Assembly: GCA_020639255.1 (NCBI GenBank)
Contig: JACKGZ010000003.1
Span: forward strand, 1-64,000
Length of the DNA stretch: 64,000 bases
Direction of reading: 5' to 3'
Source: Phycisphaera sp.
GTDB taxonomy: Bacteria; Planctomycetota; Phycisphaerae; Phycisphaerales; UBA1924
Every line of letters begins with the position of its first letter. Position 1 is the first letter of the stretch. The notes below the pieces were generated by a model. It had not been told where the DNA came from and ran no database searches. It saw only the letters and a list, made by a program, of their open reading frames with translations. This document shows positions 32,250-41,376 of this stretch, piece after piece. The position numbers and the translations under genes are program-made.

Positions 32250-33464
32250 ATGGATGAGAGTGCTGCCATGAGCGAAGCCAAGTCGACGCAGGATTGGATG
32301 AAGATTGCCACGCAGGTCTGCCGCGACGCAGCGGGCGGAAACCTCGAGTCGCGCGTGCTCGAAATCGATCCCACGGCGGAGATCACTCCTCTGCTCAACG
32401 CGATCAACGATCTGCTGGACATGGCCGACGCTTATGTCCGTGAATCAACGACCGCTCTGGCGTATGCGGGCGAGAGCAAATTCTTCCGGAAGGTGCTCCC
32501 GGTAGGTCTGCTAGGTACCTACAAGAGCTCGGCGGTGACGATCAACAGCACGATAGAGAAGATGGATACCGACGCACAATCGCTTGTTCGGACCCGGCAG
32601 GAACAGGCAGAGGCTCAGCAGCGCGAGCGCGAGACATCGGAGGCATTGCAGCGCGAGGTGACTGCGGGTACCGCACTCATCGATGAGGGCACGCAGCAGA
32701 TCGCTGCAGCGAGCCAGAGTCTCGCCTCGGGTGCTTCCGAGCAGGCTGCGAGTCTGGAAGAGATCAATGCGTCGCTCGAAGAGATGGCGTCGATGACGCG
32801 CCGGAACGCGGACAGCACCAAGCAGGCCGCGGAACTCTCGAGCCAGTCGCGCGTGGCGACAGACAAGGGTACGCGTGAGATGCAATCGATGAGCTCTGCA
32901 ATGGACGAGATCAGCAAGTCCAGCGCCGAGATCAGCAAGATCATCAAGGTGATCGACGAGATCGCGTTCCAGACGAACCTCTTGGCGCTCAACGCTGCGG
33001 TCGAGGCCGCTCGTGCCGGCGAGGCGGGCAAGGGGTTCGCGGTGGTCGCCGACGAGGTGCGTAATCTTGCCCAGCGTTCGGCCGAGGCTGCGAAGAATAC
33101 TTCGGCAATGATCGAGGAGTCTTCGCAACGCGCAAGCACGGGCGTCAAGCTGTGTGAGAACGTCGTGCAGGCGTTCGCAGAGATCGGCGAGTTTGCACAG
33201 AAGACCGACGAGCTGCTGAGTGAGATCTCAAAGATTTCGGACGAGCAGGCCACGGGTATTGAGCAGATCAACGTTGGAGTCAGCGAGCTCGACAAGGTGA
33301 CGCAGCAGAACGCGGCAAACGCCGAGGAACTCGCAGCATCGGCTCAGCAAGCCGCCTCGCAGGTCAAGTCGCTCGACGACACGATCCGCAAGTACACCGT
33401 TGGTGATCAGTCCAGCGAGAGCGCCGAAGACGACGACATCCCGTCGCTTTCGATGGCCGCCTGA
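32250..33464 (+). CDS. Soluble methyl-accepting chemotaxis protein
   Basis: 404 residues without a transmembrane segment. The N-terminal third has HAMP-like features (LLNAINDLLDMADAYVRES). Long coiled coils follow and the highly conserved hairpin tip DEIAFQTNLLALNAAVEAAR, then GFAVVADEVRNLAQRSAEAA, which binds CheA and CheW. No C-terminal CheR-binding pentapeptide is seen; the end is acidic (SAEDDDIPSLSMAA). It is probably a cytoplasmic receptor partnered with the PAS protein upstream. No other chemotaxis gene is in the window. Confidence 0.92.
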   Translation: MDESAAMSEAKSTQDWMKIATQVCRDAAGGNLESRVLEIDPTAEITPLLNAINDLLDMADAYVRESTTALAYAGESKFFRKVLPVGLLGTYKSSAVTINSTIEKMDTDAQSLVRTRQEQAEAQQRERETSEALQREVTAGTALIDEGTQQIAAASQSLASGASEQAASLEEINASLEEMASMTRRNADSTKQAAELSSQSRVATDKGTREMQSMSSAMDEISKSSAEISKIIKVIDEIAFQTNLLALNAAVEAARAGEAGKGFAVVADEVRNLAQRSAEAAKNTSAMIEESSQRASTGVKLCENVVQAFAEIGEFAQKTDELLSEISKISDEQATGIEQINVGVSELDKVTQQNAANAEELAASAQQAASQVKSLDDTIRKYTVGDQSSESAEDDDIPSLSMAA

Positions 33465-33495
33465 GCGATCTCGCATCAATCGTTCGGATCAGTTC

Positions 33496-33531
33496 ACGCA
33501 CCCACGCTCGGTGAACCGGGCGTGGGTGCGT
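33496..33531 (+). terminator. Terminator after the chemoreceptor gene
   Basis: Stem of 12 bp, ACGCACCCACGC / GCGTGGGTGCGT, with an inner CGGT-GA-ACCG extension, then TTCTTGT. It lies 32 bases after the stop codon. Confidence 0.8.
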
Positions 33532-33601
33532 TCTTGTGCTGTGAGCAGCGTTCGGATGGATAGAATCGCGTTGGGTTGATTCATTCGAGAGCCGAAGACT
33601 C

Positions 33602-34339
33602 ATGCATATGACTCGATCACGGCCATTTCTGACCGCTCAGTGGCGTCATCTCGTGATGCTTAGCTATGAGATCGACCCAGCGATCCTGCGACCCATGATC
33701 CCCGCCGGTACCGAACTCGACGACTGGAACGGTCGAACGTTCGTGAGTCTCGTCGGGTTCATGTTCATGGATACGCGCGTCATGGGCGTGAGCTGGCCCG
33801 GGCACCGGACGTTCGAGGAACTGAACCTGCGGTTCTATGTGCGTCGCAAGGGGCCAGAAGGCGACTGGCGACGGGCGGTCGTGTTCGTGAAGGAGATCGT
33901 GCCGAAGCGGGCGGTCGCCTGGATCGCCAGGGCGGTCTACGGCGAGAACTACCTCGCCCTGCCCATGAGCCACTCGATCACGCAGCATGGCGACGAGCGG
34001 CGCGTGAGCTACGGCTGGCGGTTCCGGGGCGAGGCGTGCAGGCTCGGCGTGACGGTCACGGGCGAGCCGCAAGACCCCGACGCTGGGAGCCTCGAGGAGT
34101 TCATCTCGGAGCACTACTGGGGCTACACGCGGACACGGGGCGGGCGGACGGGGGAATACCGCGTCGAGCACCCGCGCTGGCGGATCTGGAAGGCCAGGTC
34201 GGCTGAGTTCGCGTGCGACGCTACGGGCTTGTACGGGCGCGAGTTTGCGGACGTGCTCCGGGAGCCGGCTTCGGCGTTTCTGGCCGATGGATCCGAAGTC
34301 GCGGTGTATAATCGAGCGATGCTTCCCAAGGAGGCGTGA
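33602..34339 (+). CDS. DUF2071 (YqjF-like) protein
   Basis: 245 residues matching the acetoacetate decarboxylase-like DUF2071 family: LTAQWRHLVMLSYEIDPAIL at the start, then LVGFMFMDTRVMG, and YVRRKGPEGDWRRAVVFVKE in the middle. The function of the family is unsettled. ATG 33602 and 33608 are both possible. It ends 4 bases before the TTG of a DCC-family gene whose ribosome binding site lies inside its last codons, so the two form an operon. Confidence 0.88.
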   Translation: MHMTRSRPFLTAQWRHLVMLSYEIDPAILRPMIPAGTELDDWNGRTFVSLVGFMFMDTRVMGVSWPGHRTFEELNLRFYVRRKGPEGDWRRAVVFVKEIVPKRAVAWIARAVYGENYLALPMSHSITQHGDERRVSYGWRFRGEACRLGVTVTGEPQDPDAGSLEEFISEHYWGYTRTRGGRTGEYRVEHPRWRIWKARSAEFACDATGLYGREFADVLREPASAFLADGSEVAVYNRAMLPKEA

Positions 34340-34343
34340 CACC

Positions 34344-34715
34344 TTGAGCGCGACGATCGGCCACATTCTGTACGACGACACCTGCGGCTTCTGTCGCAGC
34401 TGGATCCCCAGGCTCGGGCCGCTCGTGCGGAGCCGGGGGATCGAGGTGACGCCGCTGCAGAGCCCGCGTGTGAAAGAGCGTCTGACGGTCCCGATGCTGG
34501 ACCTCTTGACGGACATCCACCTGATGTTCGAGAACGGCCAGACGATCCGCGGCCCGGAGGTGTACCGGTACATCATGCGACGGGTGTGGTGGCTGGTGCC
34601 GTTCTATGTGCTCTCGACGCTGCCGGTCTTGCGGAACGTTTTCGACTGGGGCTACCGCAAGTTTGCGGATAACCGGTACCGGATCTCGAAGGCGTGCAAG
34701 CTGCCGGGGGCGTAG
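34344..34715 (+). CDS. DCC-family thiol-disulfide oxidoreductase-like protein (DUF393)
   Basis: 123 residues with the motif YDDTCGFC (DxxCxxC) near the N-terminus, typical of the DCC family related to thioredoxins, then PRLGPLVRSRGIEVTPLQS and a hydrophobic stretch WWLVPFYVLSTLPVL, which may be membrane-associated. The start is TTG 34344, dictated by a near-perfect AAGGAGG (34328-34334) at 9 bases; any upstream start would lie within DUF2071. Physiological substrate unknown. Confidence 0.85.
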   Translation: MSATIGHILYDDTCGFCRSWIPRLGPLVRSRGIEVTPLQSPRVKERLTVPMLDLLTDIHLMFENGQTIRGPEVYRYIMRRVWWLVPFYVLSTLPVLRNVFDWGYRKFADNRYRISKACKLPGA

Positions 34716-34841
34716 GAACCAACATCGCCAGCCCGAACGCTGCCGACAGCACCTTCGAGAAAGCCCCTAGAGCATCCTCCCGCCGGGATGAGTATTTGCA
34801 TCAGGTTTGGCATTCCACTTACTCTCCTACTGTTCAAAACC

Positions 34842-36272
34842 ATGGAACCCATCAGCGTCTTCGACATCTTCAAGGTCGGCGTCGGCCCCTCCAGCTCGCA
34901 CACGCTCGGGCCCTGGAGAGCGGCCCAGCGGTTCCTCCGCAGGCTCGACGAGCTTGGCAGGCTTGATGAGACCGGTCGTGTCCGAACCGACCTGTTCGGT
35001 TCGCTCGCTAAGACCGGGCGCGGGCACGGCACCGGGGTCGCGGTCATTCTCTCGCTCTCGGGCGAGGACTACCGCACCTGTGACACGAGCAATGTCGAGG
35101 CTCGCGCCAAGGCTGTCGCGGCGTTCGGGAGGATGAAGCTCGCGGGTCAGCGGGATATCCCGTTCAACCTGAGCGAGGATCTCGTCTACCACATGGACGA
35201 GCGGTTGCCGTTCCACACCAACGGCATCCGCTTCACCGCGACTTTCGGTGACGGCTCCACGCACGAGGAGACCTATTTCTCTGTAGGCGGCGGCTTCGTA
35301 GTGCAGGAGGAATACGTCCCCAGTGAGCACCGCATGGTCTGTTTGCCCTACGCCATTACCAAGGCGAAGGAGATCGAGCAGATCTGCGCCCAGAACAACT
35401 GGACCATCCCGCAACTCGTGATGGAGAATGAGAAGGCGTGGCAGGAACCCGAGGAGACCCGCGCGGGCGTGCTGAAGCTCTGGCGGACGATGCTCGAGAG
35501 CATCTATCGCGGATGCCACACCGACGGCATCCTGCCGGGCGGTCTCGATGTCGTTCGCCGAGCGGCCCGCATGAACCGCCAGATCCTGGGCGACGTGCCG
35601 GGCGTGAAGGAAGCCACGATCGACCAGTGGCTCGCTTCGATCGCCAAGAGCACCAACGACTTTACGAAGATCAACAGGTGGGTGAGCACCTTCGCGCTCG
35701 CGGTGAATGAGGAGAACGCGTGCTTCGGGCGTGTGGTCACCGCACCGACCAACGGGGCCGCGGGCGTGATCCCGGCAGTCCTGATGTACTACTGGTGCTT
35801 CTACGAGCAGTCGAGCGAGGACGGGATCGTCGATTTCTTGCTCACAGCGGCCGAGGTCGGGAGCCTCTTCAAAAAGGGCGCGACGATCTCAGCCGCGATG
35901 GGCGGGTGCCAGGCGGAGATCGGTGTATCGAGCGCGATGGCCGCGGCGGGGCTCGCGCACTGCCTAGGCGGAACTGTTGGGCAGTGTCTGATGGCCGCCG
36001 AGATCGCGATGGAGCACCACCTCGGTCTCACATGTGACCCGGCGGGCGGCCTGGTGCAGATCCCTTGCATCGAGCGCAACACGATGGGCGCGAACAAGGC
36101 GATCACCGCGGCCAATATTGCGATCTGCGGCGATCCCGCCGAGGCGAGAGTCTCGCTCGACGACTGCATCAAGACGATGTGGGAAACGGCCCAGGATATG
36201 GCGACGAAGTACAAGGAAACCGCCGAGGGTGGGCTGGCCCTCAATGTCAGCGTTCGCGTCATCGAGTGCTGA
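34842..36272 (+). CDS. sdaA: L-serine ammonia-lyase (iron-sulfur, single chain)
   Basis: 476 residues. It deaminates L-serine to pyruvate and ammonia using a 4Fe-4S cluster. Seen: ISVFDIFKVGVGPSSSHT at the start, GRGHGTGVAV, the catalytic-domain segment APTNGAAGVIPAVLMYY, and cluster cysteines in MGGCQAEIGVSSAMAA and LTCDPAGGLVQIPCIERN. ATG 34842 gives the normal family N-terminus, so 18 further in-frame residues upstream are not used. No strong ribosome binding site is visible. It stands alone between the DCC gene and a PAP-CTERM gene. Confidence 0.95.
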   Translation: MEPISVFDIFKVGVGPSSSHTLGPWRAAQRFLRRLDELGRLDETGRVRTDLFGSLAKTGRGHGTGVAVILSLSGEDYRTCDTSNVEARAKAVAAFGRMKLAGQRDIPFNLSEDLVYHMDERLPFHTNGIRFTATFGDGSTHEETYFSVGGGFVVQEEYVPSEHRMVCLPYAITKAKEIEQICAQNNWTIPQLVMENEKAWQEPEETRAGVLKLWRTMLESIYRGCHTDGILPGGLDVVRRAARMNRQILGDVPGVKEATIDQWLASIAKSTNDFTKINRWVSTFALAVNEENACFGRVVTAPTNGAAGVIPAVLMYYWCFYEQSSEDGIVDFLLTAAEVGSLFKKGATISAAMGGCQAEIGVSSAMAAAGLAHCLGGTVGQCLMAAEIAMEHHLGLTCDPAGGLVQIPCIERNTMGANKAITAANIAICGDPAEARVSLDDCIKTMWETAQDMATKYKETAEGGLALNVSVRVIEC

Positions 36273-36390
36273 TCGGCGTCAGAAATATCCCCTGATCATG
36301 TCGTGCCGCTTCTATGGGCTGCGGATAGATCTGTGACCGGCCGCGAGGCTGGCGGCAGATTCATCACACGGACACGCAGGGGACAACAAA

Positions 36391-37038
36391 ATGAAAAACA
36401 CGCTTACCGTCTGCGCCGCGATCGCGGCGGGCATGACTACAACCGCAAACGCACAGACCATCATAAACCCGGACCTGACCGGACCTGTTGCATCGAGCAC
36501 GGCGCCAACCGATTGGTACGCCTGGACCGACACAGCCGACACGTGCGACGCATCCGGGCCGTTCAACTACACCGGCAACCCCTGGGTGCTCTCGCCCAAC
36601 GGCGGCACGTTCGTTCGCGGTGGAGCGAATGACTTCGGTGTCAACGAGGGCATCGCACAGGTCGTCACAGGGTTTGTGCCCGGGCAGATCTATACGCTCG
36701 AGTTCTACACCACGAACCTCGGCTTTCAGAACCCGTCCACGGGCTGGGGCGGGGCGGACGGGTTCTGGCGTTTCTTCGCAGATAGCTCGGTGATTGGGGA
36801 TACGGTGACGCTGAGCCGACAGGCGCTCGGGACCGATGACATCAGCTGGACCTTTGGCACCCTCGATTTTGTTGCTCCGGCGGCGAGCTTCGAATTGGCT
36901 GTGCAATCACGCTGGGCCGGTTCCGGAACGGCAGCCTACATGGGCATCGACGGGATCAACGTCAGGCTGGTGCCTGCCCCGGGCTCATTCGGACTACTCG
37001 CGCTGGCGGGCGTGGGGGCCATGCGTCGTCGGCGTTGA
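36391..37038 (+). CDS. Secreted protein with PEP-CTERM-like (PAP variant) sorting signal
   Basis: 215 residues: signal peptide (to about 21, ending ANA), a beta-sandwich-like body with GFVPGQIYTLEFYTTNLGF and the pattern SFELAVQSRWAGSGTAAYMGIDGI (shown in part), and the end LVPAPGSFGLLALAGVGAM followed by four arginines. The body resembles carbohydrate-binding-like folds found in such proteins. It shares the sorting signal type of the gene at 20552-21298, so an exosortase-like enzyme should be encoded elsewhere in the genome. Confidence 0.85.
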   Translation: MKNTLTVCAAIAAGMTTTANAQTIINPDLTGPVASSTAPTDWYAWTDTADTCDASGPFNYTGNPWVLSPNGGTFVRGGANDFGVNEGIAQVVTGFVPGQIYTLEFYTTNLGFQNPSTGWGGADGFWRFFADSSVIGDTVTLSRQALGTDDISWTFGTLDFVAPAASFELAVQSRWAGSGTAAYMGIDGINVRLVPAPGSFGLLALAGVGAMRRRR

Positions 37039-37095
37039 CCGCGTTGCAGGCCGATGTTCGGTTTGACCGCCACGGATGGCGCAAAGTTCGCAGTG

Positions 37096-37121
37096 GGCAC
37101 GCCCCGAGTGAGGGGCGTGCC
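37096..37121 (+). terminator. Hairpin after the PAP-CTERM gene
   Basis: Perfect 10 bp stem GGCACGCCCC / GGGGCGTGCC with loop GAGTGA, 57 bases after the stop. A short TATTT follows 4 bases later. Likely terminator. Confidence 0.6.
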
Positions 37122-37252
37122 TGCATATTTGGCGCCGAAGAGTGCCGAATCCGCATTGACCGGTTGGTTGTCCATGTTACCGAGGGTATCTTGGCGTTGC
37201 ACACGCGGACGGGTACGGTGGCCCTTGGCCTGTCCGTGGGATTGCTTCTCAC

Positions 37253-37290
37253 GCACGCAAGCCCGGCCCGAGAGGCCGGCGTTTGCGTGC
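37253..37290 (+). other. Second long hairpin in the same gap
   Basis: GCACGCAA pairs with TTGCGTGC and encloses GCCCGGCC / GGCCGGC with one bulge. No U-run. It could be a terminator remnant or a structured leader for the operon that starts at 37446. Confidence 0.45.
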
Positions 37291-37445
37291 GCACCTTGAA
37301 GAATCATCACAAGAATAAAAACTGATTTCTACGTGAAACGTGTGCAACGGCATTGTCGTCATGCCCAACGAGATAGTCGTGGCTATATCGGTTCCGAACT
37401 GACGGGGCAGGATCGGCTGCGCATCAGACAGGCAGGGAGTGCACT

Positions 37446-40400
37446 ATGAAGACGATTCGCCGATCTCTTGTCGTAGCCTGCATGTCGATCGCTGTCTCGG
37501 CTTCTGGGCAGGAGTCTGTCCGGGCTGCGGACACATACAACACAGCCTCCGGGCTGTTGGCGAGAGGCTTGAACGATCTTGCCGTGGAGGAGTACGAGAA
37601 GTTTCTGGAAGAGTATGGAGACCACGAACTCGCCCCTCAGGCCCGCTACGGACTCGGTGTCGCGCAGAGCCGACTCGGCCACCACGAAGCCGTGATCGAG
37701 GCGCTTGAGCCCTTGCTCGGTGATCGCCGTTTCGAGTACGTGGTGGAGTCGTCGCTCCTTACCGCTCGATCGATGCTCGCATTGAACCGCGCCGAGGATG
37801 CGTCTCGTGTGCTTCGTCAATTGGTCCGGCGCCATGAAGACCATGCCCTCATCGGGCAGGCGGCGGCACTGTATGTCGAAGCGCTCTATCGCGCCGAGCA
37901 GTACGAGGATGTTGCCCAGGCGTACGACGAGCGAGAGTCGTTGATGAATGGCGTTCCGCGCGAGCGTGCGGCTTACTTTGCGGGACTCTCCGAGTACAAG
38001 CAGGGGAAGCTGCGCGAAGCGGTGGGGCGATTCGGGCGACTCGAAAGCTCGAAGTCATCCATCGGAGCTTCGGCTCGGCTCATGCTCGCCCACTCGCTCC
38101 AGCAACTCGGTGACCTGGAAGCGGCGCGTTCGGCCTATCGAAATGCGAAGGCGAACGCTGAGAGTGATCAAGCCGTGGAAGTTTCCATCGGTCTCGTACA
38201 GGTCCTGATTGATCTTGGCAGACTCGACGAAGCTGCAACGGAACTGAGCGTGTTGCCGGTGAACGGTCTTTCCGACAATCTCATCGCCCGCATCGACCTC
38301 GAGCGAGGTCGGCTCGCGGTTCTGCAAAATGAGCATGAGAATGCAGCACGGATTCTGACGCGACTCGCCGGACGAGCGCCCGCAGAGATACTCGATGATG
38401 CCCGCTACTGGTTGGCACGGGCGCAGGCCGCTAACGGTGATCATAACGAGGCGGCGCTCACGCTTGCACGCGCACTTCAAGATGATCCCGAATCACCTCT
38501 GCGACACGAAATGATGTATCAGCTCGGCCTTTCACTTGGCAACGCGGGCAAATACACCGAGGCATGTCAGACGCTGCGGAAGCTTGCCGGCGAAGTTGAC
38601 GGCAAGCCGATCGCGAGCGAAGCACTCCTCGCCGCGGCGTCGTATGCGCAGAAATCGGGAGATGCCACGCTTGCCGAGCAGCTATCGAATCAGGCAGCCG
38701 GCGGTTTAGAAGGCGAGGCTGCTCTCGATGCTGCGTACATAGCTGCCGAGAGCGCGTACAAGCGAGAGGACTACCAGAGTGCAGCCCATGCGTTTACTCG
38801 GCTGCTTGACGATCTTCCATACGATCACAAATATGCGGCGTCTGTGCGCTACCGGCTCGGAATGGCATTTCACAACCTTGGAAACGCGGAGAAGGCTGCG
38901 GACATACTTGAGCCGCTCTACGCGGATGCACATGTCGATGAACGCTACTTGCCGGGGCTGCTCACGATTGGAGATCAGGCATTTACCGAGCAGCGATGGA
39001 AGGAAGCTGCCCAGTGGCTAGGTCGATATGTGGCGTTCGGTGCGGACAAGCCGTCATGGGATGCTGCTGCACTGCGGCTCGGGATGGCGCAAGCATCGGC
39101 AGGTGATCGACGCAGCGCGATCGCGACATATCGCGAGCTTCTCAACAAAATGCGTGATTCCAGCTTCGCTCCCCGCGCGTGGTATGAGATCGGACTGCTG
39201 GCGATCTCGCTCGATGAACAGGACCAGGCTATTGAAGCCTTTGAGCACGCAGCGCAGACGGGTGACCAGAAGATAGCTCTTTCGGCATATCAGCAGCTCG
39301 GCATGCTCGCCGAGCGGTCCGGTGATCATGCACTGGCAGCGAAGCACTTCGAACAGGCTGCAAGATACGATGAAGCAAGCGCGTCATCCAAGATAAGTCA
39401 GGCCCAGGCGCTCCTCGCCGCGGGCGAAGACCGCGAAGCTGTGGCGGTTCTGTCGCGCTTTGCTCCACAGGATCTCGATCTTGCACAGCGGGCGACGGTG
39501 TCAGCGCTTCTTACGCTCGGGTACTCGATGGCTGGTGACGAAGCAAATGTCATCCAGTCATCAGAAGCCTTTCGTACCGGTGGAGGCGGGCTTGATTTGC
39601 TAGATGCACACTTGGCCTCGGGCGTGTTGTACAAACGGGCCCGGGCTCTTCGAGGGAGCGACGATGCACGTGATGCTGAGCGTACTTTCAAACTCTTGAT
39701 CGAAAGATACCCTGACAGTACTTACGCGGCCAATAGCATGCTCGAGATTGCAGCGATTGCGATGGCTGACAATCGGTACGAAGAATCCTTGGAGCAGTGC
39801 GATGCGATCCTGCATCAGCGTGATACGATCGTTCCGGTTCTTGTCGATCAGGCGATCTACCGCAAAGGCGTCTCCGCTCGCAAGCTCGGCGATCTCGAAA
39901 CCGCTGCCGAAGTCCTTTCCGAGCTTGCCGATCGCACCCCGATGGATGAAGTGTCCGCGTCGGCGGCTTTGATCGCAGGCGAGTCATATCTCGAACTTGG
40001 GCGCATGAGCCGGGCCGAAGCGATGTTTGAAGCGGCCACCGAGTCCGGTATCGAGTCCGTCATGCCCGTTGCTTTATTGAGACTGGGTGAATCCCGCGTC
40101 GCCCTCCAGCGTTGGGCGGCCGCTGAAGAGAGCTACACCGCGTTCCTTGATCGGTACTCATCCGATGCGCGTGCCTATCTCGCACTCTTCGGCCGAGCAT
40201 GGTCGCTTGAGAACCAGGGGCGTCACGACGATGCGATCGCGGTATATCACGCGGTGCTTGCACAGCACGACGGCGAGACCGCAGCGCGCTCGCAGTTCCA
40301 GATCGGTGAATGCCTCTATGCACAGAAGCAGTACGAAGACGCGGTGAAGGAATTTTTGCGTGTCGACTTGGTGTATGCATATCCGCAGTGGAGTGCCGGG

Positions 40401-40574
40401 GCGCTCTACGAAGCAGGGCGTTGTTTCGAGGAACTCGATCGTGAAACGGATGCGATCGCTCAATTCGAACAGGTGATCGACCGCTTTGGTGAGACGCAAT
40501 GGGCGGAGCTTGCCAGCCAAAGACTCGGCAGGTACAGGCATAACGATCGGCAGTTCGAGCAGCAGGGTGGGTAA
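37446..40574 (+). CDS. Large secreted TPR-repeat protein (CpoB-like position in a Tol-like cluster)
   Basis: 1042 residues with a signal peptide (about 1-22, or to 28) and then almost nothing but helical 34-residue repeats of the TPR/Sel1 class, for example LNDLAVEEYEKFLEEYGDHE, ARYGLGVAQSRLGHHEAVIE, and near the end QFQIGECLYAQKQYEDAV and AQFEQVIDRFGETQWAEL. The whole chain probably forms a long solenoid in the periplasm that scaffolds partners. It lies 20 bases upstream of exbB/tolQ. In Proteobacteria the Tol operon also includes a periplasmic TPR protein (CpoB/YbgF), but that one is much shorter. Confidence 0.88.
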   Translation: MKTIRRSLVVACMSIAVSASGQESVRAADTYNTASGLLARGLNDLAVEEYEKFLEEYGDHELAPQARYGLGVAQSRLGHHEAVIEALEPLLGDRRFEYVVESSLLTARSMLALNRAEDASRVLRQLVRRHEDHALIGQAAALYVEALYRAEQYEDVAQAYDERESLMNGVPRERAAYFAGLSEYKQGKLREAVGRFGRLESSKSSIGASARLMLAHSLQQLGDLEAARSAYRNAKANAESDQAVEVSIGLVQVLIDLGRLDEAATELSVLPVNGLSDNLIARIDLERGRLAVLQNEHENAARILTRLAGRAPAEILDDARYWLARAQAANGDHNEAALTLARALQDDPESPLRHEMMYQLGLSLGNAGKYTEACQTLRKLAGEVDGKPIASEALLAAASYAQKSGDATLAEQLSNQAAGGLEGEAALDAAYIAAESAYKREDYQSAAHAFTRLLDDLPYDHKYAASVRYRLGMAFHNLGNAEKAADILEPLYADAHVDERYLPGLLTIGDQAFTEQRWKEAAQWLGRYVAFGADKPSWDAAALRLGMAQASAGDRRSAIATYRELLNKMRDSSFAPRAWYEIGLLAISLDEQDQAIEAFEHAAQTGDQKIALSAYQQLGMLAERSGDHALAAKHFEQAARYDEASASSKISQAQALLAAGEDREAVAVLSRFAPQDLDLAQRATVSALLTLGYSMAGDEANVIQSSEAFRTGGGGLDLLDAHLASGVLYKRARALRGSDDARDAERTFKLLIERYPDSTYAANSMLEIAAIAMADNRYEESLEQCDAILHQRDTIVPVLVDQAIYRKGVSARKLGDLETAAEVLSELADRTPMDEVSASAALIAGESYLELGRMSRAEAMFEAATESGIESVMPVALLRLGESRVALQRWAAAEESYTAFLDRYSSDARAYLALFGRAWSLENQGRHDDAIAVYHAVLAQHDGETAARSQFQIGECLYAQKQYEDAVKEFLRVDLVYAYPQWSAGALYEAGRCFEELDRETDAIAQFEQVIDRFGETQWAELASQRLGRYRHNDRQFEQQGG

Positions 40575-40594
40575 TAGCGATAGGGAGGCAAGCG

Positions 40595-41365
40595 GTGGAC
40601 ATGATCAGTACCTTTGCGCAGGCGGCGACGGGCGACGCGGAGAATGCGTCGATGGCCGTCGGATCGGTCTGGGATTTCGTGATGAAGGGCGGGTGGATGA
40701 TGATCCCGATCGGGATCTGCTCGCTCGTTGTACTTGCGGTCTCGGTCGAACGTGCGATCGTGCTTCGGCGTAAGGATGTTGTGCCGGATGATTTCGAGCG
40801 GGGGCTGATGCCCACACTCGACGGGGGCGTTCGCACGAAACGCGATGCAGAGGCGTACTGCGAGAAATCAGGAACGCCCGTCGCGCGCACCGTGCTCGCG
40901 GGTGTCGAGCGTATCGGGCGTCCGATTGAGACAATCGAGAAGCATATGGTCTCGGCTGGGGAGCACGAGATCTTCAAACTCCGCCGCAGGCTCCGCGCGC
41001 TCGCTGTCGTTGCAGCGATCGCGCCACTACTCGGGCTTGTTGGCACGATCTTTGGCATGATCAAAGCCTTCCAGACCGTTGCGATCTCGGGCGAAGCGCT
41101 CGGCAAGACCGAGCTGCTCGCGGAGGGCATCTATGAGGCCATGATCACAACCGCGGCAGGTCTTGTTGTGGCGATCCCGGCGCTTGTGCTGCACCACTGG
41201 TTTGCCGCCAAGATCGAGAATCTGACTCGGCTCATGGACGCAGTGTGCGTGAATGTTGTGGAGGCAATCGCATCGGCGACCGGCCAGGCAGAAGATGAGG
41301 AAGAGCATACGTCCCGGCGCGAATCGATGGACTCGTATCCCGTACGCGGCGGTGCGATCGGTTAA
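40595..41365 (+). CDS. MotA/TolQ/ExbB proton channel family protein
   Basis: 256 residues with three membrane helices: one near the N-terminus (GGWMMIPIGICSLVVLAVSVE, shown in part), and two late ones (ALAVVAAIAPLLGLVGTIFG, then AAGLVVAIPALVLHH). The loop with RTVLAGVERIG and the signature PLLGLVGTIFGMIKAF are typical of ExbB/TolQ. It forms the pentameric stator channel that, with ExbD/TolR, uses proton motive force to move a trans-envelope partner. GTG start, GGGAGG at 6 bases. Confidence 0.93.
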   Translation: MDMISTFAQAATGDAENASMAVGSVWDFVMKGGWMMIPIGICSLVVLAVSVERAIVLRRKDVVPDDFERGLMPTLDGGVRTKRDAEAYCEKSGTPVARTVLAGVERIGRPIETIEKHMVSAGEHEIFKLRRRLRALAVVAAIAPLLGLVGTIFGMIKAFQTVAISGEALGKTELLAEGIYEAMITTAAGLVVAIPALVLHHWFAAKIENLTRLMDAVCVNVVEAIASATGQAEDEEEHTSRRESMDSYPVRGGAIG

Positions 41366-41376
41366 AGGAATGAATC

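Larger units (their letters stand above)
37039..37445. other. Intergenic region of 407 bases with two strong hairpins
   Basis: No convincing protein-coding frame. It holds a hairpin at 37096-37121, another at 37253-37290, and A-rich sequence at 37308-37322 (AATAAAAACTG). The promoter of the large downstream operon should lie here, but I cannot place a -35/-10 pair with confidence. GGGAG at 37435 is the ribosome binding site for the gene at 37446. Confidence 0.5.

Noticed and set aside
34716..34841. Riboswitch or attenuator before the serine dehydratase gene
   Set aside because: Only a weak 5 bp stem (CATCC/GGATG) is present and no known aptamer is recognisable.
40060..41130. Minus-strand frame of 356 codons across the TPR and ExbB genes
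   Set aside because: Ser/Arg/Pro-rich with no domain; both plus-strand genes are well supported.
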